Part shown: in pieces, positions 16,137-25,270 of the stretch
How positions within the stretch are numbered: position 1 is the first letter of the stretch
Layout: each line of letters opens with the position of its first letter
Source of the DNA: Deltaproteobacteria bacterium
GTDB lineage: Bacteria; Myxococcota; Myxococcia; Myxococcales; 40CM-4-68-19
DNA: 37,769 nt
Direction of reading: 5' to 3'
Assembly (NCBI GenBank): GCA_005879315.1
Contig: VBLC01000106.1
Location: 1 to 37,769 of the forward strand
The notes under the pieces: model-generated
The model's database searches: none
What the model saw: only the letters and a program-made list of their open reading frames with translations
Told to the model about the DNA's origin: nothing
Program-made: the position numbers and the translations under genes

Positions 16137-17366
16137 ATGAAGCTCAGGAACGTCGTGATGAAGAAGTGGAGCTTCGTCTACCTGGCTACCGTCGTCGTGG
16201 CTCTCGCCGTCGGACTTGGCGTCTGGAAACCGCTCAAAGCGAAGGCGGACAATGACAACAAGGCCCCGGCTTACAAGGTCGATCCGTTCTGGCCGAAGGC
16301 GCTTCCTGATCGGTGGGTCACCGGCGAGGTCGCGGGAACCTGTCTGGACTCGAACGATCACCTCTTCACAGTCAACCGCGGCCCCCAGAACAACAACCTC
16401 ACGGCCAAGGAGACGCTCGTGGCGAAGGCGTCGCCGCCGGTCATCGAGTTCGACCGTCAAGGCAACGTGGTGAATGCCTGGGGCGACCTCGCCATCCTGC
16501 CCAACGGCCTGCACGGCTGCTTCGTCGATTATCAGGACAACGTGTGGATCGGTGGCAATGGCGACGGGATCGTCCAGAAGTACTCGCACAGCGGTAACCT
16601 GCTGCTGCAGATCGGAACGAAGGGCGTCTGTGACGGACCGTGTGGCGAGGCCACCAGCACGAACACCAGTACGACCTTGCTGAATGAGCCGCCCGACATG
16701 ACGGTAGATCCTTCGAACAACGAGGTCTACATCGCCGATGGGTACGGCAATCACCGTGTGGTCGTCTTCAAACAGGTGACTGCCGCAGGCAAGCTCACCG
16801 CGGTGTATCAGCGTCAATGGGGTTCCGCGGGCAAAGCCCCGGGGCAATTCTCCCCCACCGGCGGCGGGCATCCGCACTGCGTAGTGCTGGGCAAAGACGA
16901 GCACGTCTACGCGTGCGATCGCGCCAACGACCGCGTCCAGGTCTTCAGCAAGATGGGCGCGCTGATACAAGTCATTCCCATCAAGCCGGGCACTGGAGCC
17001 GCGCCGGGAGGCATCGGGTCCGCATGGGACGTCGACTTCTCGGCAGACAAGGATCAGAGCTTCCTGTTTAACGCGGACGGCGGGAACGAGGTCCTCTGGG
17101 AGCTGAACCGCAGGGCCGCTCTGAGTGGCGATCCCAACGCGATCCTCGTCGGATTCGGCCGACCGGGCCACATGGCCGGTGACTTCACCTTCCTGCACTC
17201 GGTGGCCGTCGACTCCAGGAACAACATGTTCATCGGCGAGACCATCGGGGGCCGGCGCGTCCAGAAGTTCGTGCGCGTTGGCGAACTGTCCCACGCGACC
17301 GACACATACAAGGGTAGCCCTCATTACGATCCGCGATTCCCGCACTCCGGGGACAACGAGGACTAG
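16137..17366 (+). CDS. Exported NHL-type beta-propeller protein
   Basis: A 409-residue protein. The N-terminal MKKWSFVYLATVVVALAVGLGV is a signal peptide or membrane anchor; the Met at 16158 is an alternative start. A GGGGAA ribosome site precedes the first ATG. The rest holds repeated NHL-like blades: GNVVNAWGD, LHGCFVDYQDNVWIGG, PPDMTVDPSNNEVYIADGYGNHRVVVF, HCVVLGKDEHVYACDRANDRVQVF and LHSVAVDSRNNMFIGETIGGRRVQKF. Such propellers bind ligands or act as lyases/lactonases. No catalytic set is clear to me, so function stays open. A strong hairpin follows the stop, so it is probably transcribed alone. Confidence 0.82.
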   Translation: MKLRNVVMKKWSFVYLATVVVALAVGLGVWKPLKAKADNDNKAPAYKVDPFWPKALPDRWVTGEVAGTCLDSNDHLFTVNRGPQNNNLTAKETLVAKASPPVIEFDRQGNVVNAWGDLAILPNGLHGCFVDYQDNVWIGGNGDGIVQKYSHSGNLLLQIGTKGVCDGPCGEATSTNTSTTLLNEPPDMTVDPSNNEVYIADGYGNHRVVVFKQVTAAGKLTAVYQRQWGSAGKAPGQFSPTGGGHPHCVVLGKDEHVYACDRANDRVQVFSKMGALIQVIPIKPGTGAAPGGIGSAWDVDFSADKDQSFLFNADGGNEVLWELNRRAALSGDPNAILVGFGRPGHMAGDFTFLHSVAVDSRNNMFIGETIGGRRVQKFVRVGELSHATDTYKGSPHYDPRFPHSGDNED

Positions 17367-17379
17367 CAGGGGCAGGCAG

Positions 17380-17409
17380 ACGGCCGGGAGCCGCGACGCT
17401 CCCGGCCGT
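17380..17409 (+). terminator. Hairpin terminator after the propeller gene
   Basis: A perfect 12-bp stem (17380-17391 with 17398-17409) and a 6-base loop lie 14 bp after the stop codon. There is no T-run after it. It ends 24 bp before the next ATG, so it should largely insulate the HupE-like gene. Confidence 0.65.
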
Positions 17410-17433
17410 TCAGCCACCATCAGGTGATTCCGC

Positions 17434-18780
17434 ATGAGCGGACGATTTGCGATCGCGCTCAGGCCCGTCTTGCTGGGCGCGCTGATGATTGCCTCGCGCC
17501 CGGCACGCGCCCACGAGTTCAAGCTCGAGAGCGTGATGACCGGCTTCGTGAAGATCGAGCCGCGAGAGGCGCACCTGGTCATCCGCGTGCCGTTCCACGT
17601 CTTGAGAGGGATCAGGTTCCCCCTGAACGGAGCGGAGATCGCGCTCGACAAGGCGGATCCCGCCATCCAGCAAGCGCTGGAGCTCATCGGGCGGGAGATC
17701 GTCCTCTTCGAGGATCGGACCCGGCTCGCCCCGACGACCGCGGTCGCCCGGCTCTCGCTGCCGTCCAACCGCTCCTTCGACAGTTATCAGGCAGCCATCA
17801 GCCATGTAGCCATGGGGTCAGACTCGGGAGCCGGCATCTACGCGGATCAGGGTTACGTGGACGCCCACTTCACCTACGGCATCGCGTCGCCCGGTTCACG
17901 ATTCTCAGTGCGCACTGTCGTCGCGCCTGATCTGAAGGACTACCTGAAGCTCGCGATCCGCTATCTGCCCCTCGGAGAATCCGGGCGGGCGATGGTGATC
18001 ACCAGCCGTTCGGGAACCGTGCCGCTCAACCCGGCGTGGTATCAGGCCGCGTCCGGTTTCGTGGTCCTCGGGATCGCGCACATCCTGAGCGGCATCGACC
18101 ACCTGCTCTTCCTGCTCTGCCTGGTGATCCCGCTGATCGGGCTGCGCCAGGTTCTCGCCGTGGTGACGGCGTTCACGGTCGCGCATTCGTTCACGCTGCT
18201 CGGCGCCGCCTACGGCCTGGCGCCAGAAGGCGCATGGTTTCCGCCGTTCGTGGAAACGGCGATCGCGGCATCGATCGTCTACATGGCCCTGGAAAACATC
18301 GTCGGCGCCGACTTGCGCCGCCGCTGGCTGATCACCGGACTGTTCGGCCTCATCCACGGTTTCGGGTTCTCCTACGGGCTGCGGGAGAATCTGCAGTTCG
18401 CCGGCCGGTACCTGGTGGTTTCGTTGCTCTCGTTCAACATCGGGATCGAGCTCGGGCAGATCGCGGTTCTCATCGTGCTGGTGCCGGCGCTCGCGTTCAT
18501 CCGGCGTCATGTTCGCCAGGAGCGCATCGCCGCCATCCTCCTCTCCGCGCTGGTGGCGCATACGGGCTGGCACTGGATGCTCGAACGCGGGGAGGTGCTG
18601 TGGAAGGTGGAGTGGCCTGACCTGAACGGCGAGACGTTGACTACGCTGGCCCGATGGGTTGCCGGCGTGCTGCTGGCGGCCGGAATCGTCGCTTTTCTCT
18701 CCCGGCGCGCGCCGGCGATTTTCTCCCGGTTGCGTCGGGTGCCCCAGGAGACGCGCCGCCCGCCCAAGGTCGAGGCCTGA
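17434..18780 (+). CDS. HupE/UreJ-like membrane protein
   Basis: A 448-residue protein with a signal peptide ending ARPARAH and an extracytoplasmic N-terminal half (about residues 25-200) rich in beta strands. The C-terminal half has about seven helices and opens with GIAHILSGIDHLLFLL (about 213-226), the HupE/UreJ family signature with its His residues. Later His-bearing segments are FTVAHSFTLLG and LFGLIHGFGFSYGL. Classic HupE/UreJ proteins are nickel permeases for hydrogenase or urease, but this longer two-part form is common and uncharacterised. No hydrogenase or urease gene is in the window, so metal transport is possible but unproven. The ribosome site (AGGTGAT) is weak. Confidence 0.82.
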   Translation: MSGRFAIALRPVLLGALMIASRPARAHEFKLESVMTGFVKIEPREAHLVIRVPFHVLRGIRFPLNGAEIALDKADPAIQQALELIGREIVLFEDRTRLAPTTAVARLSLPSNRSFDSYQAAISHVAMGSDSGAGIYADQGYVDAHFTYGIASPGSRFSVRTVVAPDLKDYLKLAIRYLPLGESGRAMVITSRSGTVPLNPAWYQAASGFVVLGIAHILSGIDHLLFLLCLVIPLIGLRQVLAVVTAFTVAHSFTLLGAAYGLAPEGAWFPPFVETAIAASIVYMALENIVGADLRRRWLITGLFGLIHGFGFSYGLRENLQFAGRYLVVSLLSFNIGIELGQIAVLIVLVPALAFIRRHVRQERIAAILLSALVAHTGWHWMLERGEVLWKVEWPDLNGETLTTLARWVAGVLLAAGIVAFLSRRAPAIFSRLRRVPQETRRPPKVEA

Positions 18781-19003
18781 ACGGCGCGGATCACGCGAAC
18801 GCGCCGACCCTGACAGCGCACTGGCGCGGCGAAGCAGCCGCGCGAGGGCTTGGTCGAGACGTAGCGCGGCGCCGTGAGCACGCTGCGGCGAGTCATCGCG
18901 AAAGTGTAGAACGACGTTGACTCGCGCCGCGCTCGTCCACGACAGTGCGTTCCCATTTCGAGCTGAACCAGACATTGCAACCTGACAAGGAGAAGTAAAA
19001 ACC

Positions 19004-21313
19004 ATGATCTCTACGGGAATTCGTTCGTGTTTCGTCGCGCTGCTCGCGACCGCGCTCGTGCCGCACGCGCGAGATGCAAGCGCCGATGATGATGACGGGC
19101 CGCGCGGCCTGCAGATCCGGACCCTCTCGACGCACGCCGACCGTGTGAGCGGCGGTGACGTGCTGGTCGAGATCTCGCTTCCGCGAGCGCCCCGCAAGGG
19201 CGAGCTGATCGTGAGCCTCAATGGCCGCGTCGTCACCAATCCATTCCATGAAACCGCGCCAGGAAGACTGGTCGGACTGGTGACCGGCCTCTCGGACGGT
19301 AACAACCGGCTGACCGCGGAGGCGAAAGGTCTCGGCACGAGGTCGCTGCGGATCGTGAACTACCCGATCACCGGGCCGATCGTCTCCGGGTCGCAGGGGA
19401 AGGTCGGACCGCAAGAGCGGCCCTTCATCTGCCAGACCGACTCGTTCAAGCTGCCCGACGGAAGCACGCTGGGTCCCGCCACCGACACCGATTGCTCGGC
19501 GCCGACGAAAGTCACCTACGTTTACTTTTCCAAAGCCGACGCGAAATTCAAGCCCTTCGACAGCAAGACGAATCCCACCGATGTCGCGATGACCACGACC
19601 ACCGCGGGCTGGACCATGCGTTACATCGTCCGCCTCGAGACGAGCACCATCAACCGAGGCATCGCCCAGAACGCGGTGCTGCACGATCCGACGGTGGAAT
19701 CGCCACCTACGCATTTCTCGCCACCGAAGGGCTGGAACAAGAAGCTGATCGCCGTGCAGGGAGCCGGCTGTCCCGGCGGCTGGTACATCCAGGGCGCGGT
19801 GGAGGGCAACCTGAACATTCCAGGAGTGCTCCGCGCGGAAGTGCTCGACACCACGCGCCTCGGCCAAGGCTACGCCACCTTCGGCAACACGCTCCAGCAC
19901 CCGTCGAACAACTGCAATGCGCTGCTCGGCGGCGAGACCATGATGATGAGCAAGGAGCATGTCATCGAGGAGTTTGGAGTGCCCAGCGCGACACTCAGCG
20001 TCGGGTGCTCGGGCGGCTCCTACACCAGCCTGCAGTACGGCGACACCTTCCCGGGCCTCATCGACGGGGTCCTGATCGCCTGCACTTTCCCGGACGCGCT
20101 CTCGATCGCCCTCTCCGGATCGGACGGTCACCTCCTCACCCATTATTTCCTGAACACGAAATCCCCCGAGTTCACCGATGCGCAGCAAGTCGCCGTTTCG
20201 GGGTACAAGGCGACGACCGGGACGGACATCAAGAAGGCATGGTACGACGCGGCCAAGCAGTCACAGCGCACGGACCCCGTGCCGCCGGCGATCGCCGCCA
20301 TGCGCAATGGGACGGAAATGACCGGCTACAATCCGGCGGTGTGGGCGACGCCGACGGGGGTAGTCGTCCCGAGTGACAAACAGTACGTTCCGCAGAAGAA
20401 CCCGACCGGTGCTCGCCCGACGGTCTATGACGTCGCGCGCAACGTGAACGGCATCGATCCGCACACCGGATTCGCGCTCCGGCCCTTCGACAACGTCGGC
20501 GTGCAGTACGGTCTCGCGGCTCTCAACGCAGGAACGATCACGCAAGAGCAGTTCCTCGACTTGAACGAGCACATCGGCGGCTACGACCAGGACGCGAACT
20601 TCGTCGCCTCGCGGTCAGTGGGCGACCTCGGCGCGATCGAGCGCATTCAGCAGGCCGGCGTGGCCTTCGGCGGCGGCGGTGGCATGGCGAACATCCCCGT
20701 GTTCGACATCACCGGCATCTACAACGACGACTCCGGCTACCACTACCAGTGGTTCCACTTCGCGGCGCGCGAAAGGATGCGCGAGGCGAACGGCAACACT
20801 GACAACCATGTGATGTGGCGCGGCAACCCTGTCCCGTTCGAAACCGCCTGGTCCACGCTCCTGCAATGGGTCGATGCGGTGAAGGCGGACCGATCGGACG
20901 CCCCGGAGCGCGTCAAGGTGGCGCGCCACAAGCCGACCGCGGATGGCTGCTGGACGAGCCCGACGGACTTCGTCAAGGAGCCGCAGACTTTCAGCAGCCA
21001 GCCAGACTCGCGGTGCAACGCGCTGTTTCCCACGTTTGCGTTCCCGCGGTCGGTCGCCGGATCGCCGGTCAAGGCGAACGTCTACAAGTGCCACCTGAAG
21101 GCCATCGACTCGGCCGATTATGCCAAGCCGTTCACGGCCGAGGAGATGGCGCGGCTGCAGGCCGTCTTCCCCAGCGGCGTGTGCGACTACTCGCGGCGCG
21201 GCGTTGGATACCGCCGCGTCGTCACCTGGCCGTCCTTCGGACCGTCGCCGGACAATCTCGTGTTCGACGTGGCGAATCCGCATCGCCGCGCGGACGACGA
21301 CAACGACAACTGA
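19004..21313 (+). CDS. Secreted DUF6351 / tannase-like hydrolase
   Basis: A 769-residue protein with a signal peptide (SCFVALLATALVPHARDASA). A beta-sandwich-like region follows (GDVLVEISLPRAPRKGELIV), then a hydrolase core. The nucleophile elbow is G334-C-S-G-G338 (SVGCSGGSYTS, Ser336), like the GCSxGG motif of tannase/feruloyl-esterase enzymes. The layout fits DUF6351. Many Cys residues suggest disulfides and extracytoplasmic action. It has a good AAGGAGAAG ribosome site. It is the third large secreted hydrolase in the window, and a strong terminator follows. The substrate is unknown; ester hydrolysis is inferred from the fold. The C-terminus ends in an acidic Asp/Asn run. Confidence 0.8.
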   Translation: MISTGIRSCFVALLATALVPHARDASADDDDGPRGLQIRTLSTHADRVSGGDVLVEISLPRAPRKGELIVSLNGRVVTNPFHETAPGRLVGLVTGLSDGNNRLTAEAKGLGTRSLRIVNYPITGPIVSGSQGKVGPQERPFICQTDSFKLPDGSTLGPATDTDCSAPTKVTYVYFSKADAKFKPFDSKTNPTDVAMTTTTAGWTMRYIVRLETSTINRGIAQNAVLHDPTVESPPTHFSPPKGWNKKLIAVQGAGCPGGWYIQGAVEGNLNIPGVLRAEVLDTTRLGQGYATFGNTLQHPSNNCNALLGGETMMMSKEHVIEEFGVPSATLSVGCSGGSYTSLQYGDTFPGLIDGVLIACTFPDALSIALSGSDGHLLTHYFLNTKSPEFTDAQQVAVSGYKATTGTDIKKAWYDAAKQSQRTDPVPPAIAAMRNGTEMTGYNPAVWATPTGVVVPSDKQYVPQKNPTGARPTVYDVARNVNGIDPHTGFALRPFDNVGVQYGLAALNAGTITQEQFLDLNEHIGGYDQDANFVASRSVGDLGAIERIQQAGVAFGGGGGMANIPVFDITGIYNDDSGYHYQWFHFAARERMREANGNTDNHVMWRGNPVPFETAWSTLLQWVDAVKADRSDAPERVKVARHKPTADGCWTSPTDFVKEPQTFSSQPDSRCNALFPTFAFPRSVAGSPVKANVYKCHLKAIDSADYAKPFTAEEMARLQAVFPSGVCDYSRRGVGYRRVVTWPSFGPSPDNLVFDVANPHRRADDDNDN

Positions 21314-21327
21314 GGAGCTCGGCAAGG

Positions 21328-21362
21328 CAGCCTCCCGCGCCGATTCCACGCGCGGGAGGCTG
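21328..21362 (+). terminator. Intrinsic terminator between converging genes
   Basis: A perfect 12-bp stem (21328-21339 with 21351-21362) with an 11-base loop, followed by TTGTCGTTCT. It lies between the DUF6351 gene and the converging CHRD gene and can serve both directions. Confidence 0.75.
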
Positions 21363-21382
21363 TTGTCGTTCTAGCGGTCAGC

Positions 21383-21892
21383 TCAGTCGTCGTCGCCAGG
21401 CTTCAGCTGGCCGCGAATCTCGCCTCCCGGGTACTTCGGGCTATGCACATTGGCGTAACCCGACCCGTGGCGGATGACGCTGATGACCGCGGCGAGGTCG
21501 CCGGGGGTAACTCCTTGCGCGGCCGCATTGGCGCCGACATTCGCGGCCACGATAGTTCCCGAGACGGTGCCCGATGCCCCGGGGCACGGCTTCTGTCCGC
21601 CACCGCCGCAGAGGAACACCATCACTGCACCGTTCACGTCCTCTTCGGCGAAGTGGATGTGCGAGAACAGCGCGGGCCCCGAGAGGCCAGTATACGAGAG
21701 CGTGTAGTCGATTCGGGAATCATCCGGGGCGATGGTCAAACCCAGGGTGCCGAAACCGTCGCTGATGGTTCCGGGGACTTCTTCGAAAGCGGTCAGCGTA
21801 GTTGCAAAATTGCGTGCGCTCTTCTTTGCATCTGCGGCCAGGGCGACCGACGCGATGACCGCGACCACGGCAAGCGATCGATTGGTCTTCAT
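21383..21892 (-). CDS. Exported CHRD-domain protein
   Basis: A 169-residue protein with a signal peptide (SLAVVAVIASVALAADA) and one CHRD domain: FATTLTAFEEVPG at the start, LFSHIHFAEEDVNGAVMVFLC in the middle and YANVHSPKYPGGEIRGQL at the end. CHRD domains were named from chordin and are common in secreted bacterial proteins; their role is poorly defined. It lies 77 bp downstream of a TonB-receptor fragment on the same strand and probably once shared its transcript. Confidence 0.88.
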   Translation of the reverse strand: MKTNRSLAVVAVIASVALAADAKKSARNFATTLTAFEEVPGTISDGFGTLGLTIAPDDSRIDYTLSYTGLSGPALFSHIHFAEEDVNGAVMVFLCGGGGQKPCPGASGTVSGTIVAANVGANAAAQGVTPGDLAAVISVIRHGSGYANVHSPKYPGGEIRGQLKPGDDD

Positions 21893-21969
21893 GAGACCCC
21901 CTTGTTGGAACGATCCTTCGATGTACTCGAACCCGAAGGGATCCGCACGCCGTTCTTTTCATGTTCAGT

Positions 21970-22164
21970 TCAGAAACGCCCCGTGAGCTTGGCGTAGAAC
22001 GAGCGCTCGATCTGGACCGTGCCCGGGTATTCGAGGTGGCGATCCTGCAAGAGATTTCTTCCCATCAGCGAGAACTCGAGCTGCTGCCATCCTTGCCAGG
22101 AAAGACGCAGGTCGCCTGTCACGTAAGCGGGCACGCTCGCTCCCGGGAAGCCCGGGATCGAGTC
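21970..22164 (-). pseudogene. C-terminal remnant of a TonB-dependent receptor
   Basis: The minus-strand reading gives about 64 residues ending in a stop: PAYVTGDLRLSWQ, LEFSLMGRNLLQDRHLEYPG and ERSFYAKLTGRF. This is the last part of a TonB-dependent outer-membrane receptor, with the final beta strands and terminal aromatic Phe. Upstream in the frame the similarity ends and no plug or barrel follows, because the MHYT kinase gene starts there on the other strand. It is therefore a truncated relic, probably left by a rearrangement that brought in the kinase cluster. The open frame extends a little further, without recognisable sequence. Confidence 0.75.
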
Positions 22165-22294
22165 GGAGTGCCTCTTGTTCCGCCTATGGCCATCCCAAGG
22201 TTTCTTGCAAAATGCTCTTGTATCGGCCCAGAATCGCGTCGCAATTCGTTCAGGCGTTCGCCGCGTGGCAAGCAGACGGAGGCGCGTGGCTGCC

Positions 22295-24157
22295 GTGAAC
22301 TTGATCGGCTCGTACAACTACACGCTCGTGGCGCTCTCGGTGTTGATCGCCATGTTTGCGTCGTACGCTGCTCTGGATCTTGCAGGTCGCGTAACTGCCA
22401 CGGGCGGTTGGACTCGCGCGGTCTGGTTGCTGGGCGGAGCTTGTGCGATGGGGACTGGCATCTGGTCCATGCACTACATCGGGATGCTGGCGTTCGTCCT
22501 GCCGGTTCCCGTGGCGTACCACTGGCCGACCGTCCTGCTGTCGCTGGTTGCGGCCATTCTCGCTTCGGTCGTTGCGCTGGGTGTCGTCAGCCGGCAGAAA
22601 ATGGGTTGGCTCCGGGCGCTCGCCGGAAGTGTCCTGATGGGTGCGGGTATTGCAGGCATGCATTACATCGGCATGGCCGCCATGCGAATCCCTGCCATGT
22701 GTCAGTATGATTCCTTTCTCGTCGTCCTGTCCGTCGTGTTCGCGGTCCTGATCTCTCTCGCTGCGCTCTGGATTACCTTTCACTTCCGAGACGAGAAAAC
22801 GGGGACCGGCTGGGAAAAGCTAGCCGGAGCCGTCGTGATGGGCGCCGCGATCCCCGTCATGCATTACACGGGCATGGCCGCCGCCAGCTTTACTCCCTCG
22901 AGCATGCCGATGGACCTGTCTCAGGCCGTCAGCATCTCCACACTCGGCACCGGCGGAATTGCCGCCGTCACCTTCGTCGTTCTCGGGCTGGCTCTGCTGA
23001 CGTCCTCGGTCGATCGACGATCCGTTACCCAGGCCTTGGAAGTCCAGGAAGAGAAGCTGCAGCAAACCGAGGCATATCTATCGGAAGCACAGCGATTGAG
23101 CCACGCGGGCAGCTTCGGCTGGAGGGTTTCCACCGGCGACATCGTCTGGTCCGAAGAAACCTTTCGAATCTTTCAATACGACCGGACGACCAAACCGACC
23201 GTGGAGCTCATTCTCCAACGGGTTCATCCGGAAGACGCGGCCTTCGTGCAGCAGACCATCGAGCGTGCGGCGCAAGGTGGGAATGATTTTGACCATCAAT
23301 ATCGCCTGGTGATGCCGGACCGTTCCATCAAACATGTCCAGGTCGTGGCTCATGCCTTGAATGCTGCATCGGGCGGCGTCGATTTTGTTGGTACCGTGAT
23401 CGACGTCACCGAGCGCAAGCGGGCGGAGGAAGAGCGCGAGAGATTGCGCCAGGCGCATGAGGACCTCGCGCGCGTGAACCGGGTCACCACGATGGGCGAG
23501 CTGACCGCTTCGCTGGCGCACGAAGTGAATCAACCGATCGCCGCCGCCATCACCAATGCCAATGCCTGCTTGCGCTGGCTGGCGGGGGACGCCCCGAATC
23601 TCGAAGAGGCGCGCGCCGCTGCCAGGAGAATCGTGAAAGACGGAACGCGGGCGGCGGAAATCATCAGCCGGATCCGTCTGCTCTTCAAGAAGGGGACCCC
23701 AGAACGGGAGCTGGTCGAGATCAATGAAGTCATTCGAGAGATGATCGTCCTCCTGCGCAGCGAGACCACGCAATATTCCATTTCAGTCCGGACGGAGCTG
23801 ACGGCAAGACTTCCCCGGGTCCTGGGAGATCGCGTCCAATTGCAACAGGTCCTGATGAACCTCATCCTCAACGGCATCGAGGCGATGAAGGATGTGGAGG
23901 GGATGCGCGAGCTCGCTTTGAAGTCGCAGCGAACGGAAAACGAGCAACTTCTCGTGACTGTCCGCGATACGGGCAAGGGCCTTCCCCCGCAGCGGGACCA
24001 GATCTTCGATGCGTTCTTCACGACCAAGCCTCTGGGGCTCGGAATGGGGCTGTCGATCAGCCGCTCCATCGTCGAGTCGCACGGCGGCCGCTTGTGGGCT
24101 TCGGACAGCTCTCCGCGCGGCGCAACATTTTCCCTCACGCTCCCCACCAAGGTGTAA
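22295..24157 (+). CDS. MHYT-PAS sensor histidine kinase
   Basis: About 620 residues. The N-terminal MHYT sensor has seven membrane helices and three signature repeats (MHYIGM at about 59-64, a second MHYIGM and MHYTGM); such domains are proposed to bind copper and sense diatomic gases or redox state. A PAS domain follows ([18 protein letters not shown] to [13 protein letters not shown]). The HisKA box is [14 protein letters not shown] with phospho-His409, and the HATPase has [17 protein letters not shown] and [18 protein letters not shown]. The start is GTG; 22295 matches usual family starts, and a second GTG at 22286 is possible (GGAGG at 22278-22282). Eight bases after the stop lies a FixJ-like regulator, its probable partner. 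Confidence 0.93.
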   Translation: MNLIGSYNYTLVALSVLIAMFASYAALDLAGRVTATGGWTRAVWLLGGACAMGTGIWSMHYIGMLAFVLPVPVAYHWPTVLLSLVAAILASVVALGVVSRQKMGWLRALAGSVLMGAGIAGMHYIGMAAMRIPAMCQYDSFLVVLSVVFAVLISLAALWITFHFRDEKTGTGWEKLAGAVVMGAAIPVMHYTGMAAASFTPSSMPMDLSQAVSISTLGTGGIAAVTFVVLGLALLTSSVDRRSVTQALEVQEEKLQQTEAYLSEAQRLSHAGSFGWRVSTGDIVWSEETFRIFQYDRTTKPTVELILQRVHPEDAAFVQQTIERAAQGGNDFDHQYRLVMPDRSIKHVQVVAHALNAASGGVDFVGTVIDVTERKRAEEERERLRQAHEDLARVNRVTTMGELTASLAHEVNQPIAAAITNANACLRWLAGDAPNLEEARAAARRIVKDGTRAAEIISRIRLLFKKGTPERELVEINEVIREMIVLLRSETTQYSISVRTELTARLPRVLGDRVQLQQVLMNLILNGIEAMKDVEGMRELALKSQRTENEQLLVTVRDTGKGLPPQRDQIFDAFFTTKPLGLGMGLSISRSIVESHGGRLWASDSSPRGATFSLTLPTKV

Positions 24158-24165
24158 ACGCTGTC

Positions 24166-24795
24166 ATGCCCGAGCCGGCTGCAACCGTGTTCGTCGTGGA
24201 CGACGACGACGCCATTCGACAGGCTTTGGCAAGTTTGATCCGGTCGGCAGGGCTGAAGGTCGAGACCTTCTCTTCCGCGCAGGAGTTCCTCGCCCGCCCG
24301 CCGGCGGATGTTCCCGGCTGCCTGGTGCTCGACGTCCGGCTGCCGGGCCTGAGCGGGCTCGATCTCCAATCGCGGATGGCGGAGATCAACCTCGACATTC
24401 CCATCGTCTTCATCACCGGGCACGGCGATGTTCCGACCTCGGTGCGGGCGATGAAGGCAGGCGCCGTCGAGTTCCTCACCAAGCCGTTCCGCGACGGTGA
24501 CCTGCTGGATGCGATCGGACAGGCGATCGAGCGCCATCGGGCCGCACGACAGCGGCGAGCAGAGATGGACGAGTTGAACGGCCGCTATGAATCACTCACC
24601 CGGCGCGAGCGGGAAGTGATGGAACGGGTGGTCTCGGGGCTGCTCAACAAGCAGGTCGCCGCCGAGCTAGGCACCCGCGAAGTGACCGTGAAGGTCCACC
24701 GGGCCCAGGTGATGCACAAGATGCGCGCCGACTCCCTGGCGGACCTGGTGCGGATGGCGGAGAAACTGGGGATCCGGCGCGACAAGAAGGCATAG
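24166..24795 (+). CDS. FixJ/NarL-type response regulator
   Basis: A 209-residue protein with a receiver and a LuxR-type DNA-binding domain. The receiver has VVDDDD, phosphoacceptor D56 (LVLDVRLPG) and K106 (FLTKPF). The helix-turn-helix is [36 protein letters not shown] (shown as family motif; positions about 147-182). The ATG at 24166 is 8 bases after the kinase stop; upstream in-frame starts would overlap the kinase. It should be phosphorylated by the MHYT kinase and activate transcription. Its receiver is about 70% identical by hand alignment to that of the NtrC-like protein two genes on. Confidence 0.94.
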   Translation: MPEPAATVFVVDDDDAIRQALASLIRSAGLKVETFSSAQEFLARPPADVPGCLVLDVRLPGLSGLDLQSRMAEINLDIPIVFITGHGDVPTSVRAMKAGAVEFLTKPFRDGDLLDAIGQAIERHRAARQRRAEMDELNGRYESLTRREREVMERVVSGLLNKQVAAELGTREVTVKVHRAQVMHKMRADSLADLVRMAEKLGIRRDKKA

Positions 24796-24875
24796 GACCA
24801 GGAGCGCGGCCACCTATACCAAGGTGTAATGGATCTTCTCCCGCGAACGGTGATCATCGGCGAGGAGAGATCCTC

Positions 24876-25247
24876 TTGGCGAAGACTCCTCTCATCTCGG
24901 TCGTCGATGACGATGACTCCGTGCGCGAGTCCCTTCGGGGCTTGCTCAGGTCCGTCCGGTTCGGCGTGGAGGTCTTTGCTTCGGCCGAGGAGTTCCTGGG
25001 TTCGGATCGCGTGCGCGAGACGGACTGCCTGATCCTCGACGTGCGCATGTCGGGAATGAGCGGACTCGAGTTGCAGCGCCGGCTCCTGGCCAGCCAGCCC
25101 GGCATCCCGATCATCTTCATCACTGCACACGGAGACGAGGGATTTCGGTCGCAAGCCCTGAAGGGCGGCGCAGTGGATTACCTGCTCAAACCTTTCAGCG
25201 AAGAGGCGCTCCTGAATGCGGTGCAAAAAGCCCTGAGGCCGGAATGA
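24876..25247 (+). CDS. Receiver-only response regulator
   Basis: A 123-residue single receiver domain with D11-D14 acidic cluster, phosphoacceptor D55 (LILDVRMSG) and LLKPFSEE with the conserved lysine. I use the TTG at 24876 because CGAGGAGAGA lies just upstream and the domain starts immediately after. No output domain is present, so it could be a phosphate sink or a relay. It sits between the FixJ-like and NtrC-like regulators, likely in the same transcript (80-bp and 23-bp gaps). Confidence 0.88.
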   Translation: MAKTPLISVVDDDDSVRESLRGLLRSVRFGVEVFASAEEFLGSDRVRETDCLILDVRMSGMSGLELQRRLLASQPGIPIIFITAHGDEGFRSQALKGGAVDYLLKPFSEEALLNAVQKALRPE

Positions 25248-25270
25248 CCTAGAGCAAGGAGAGGTGCGCG

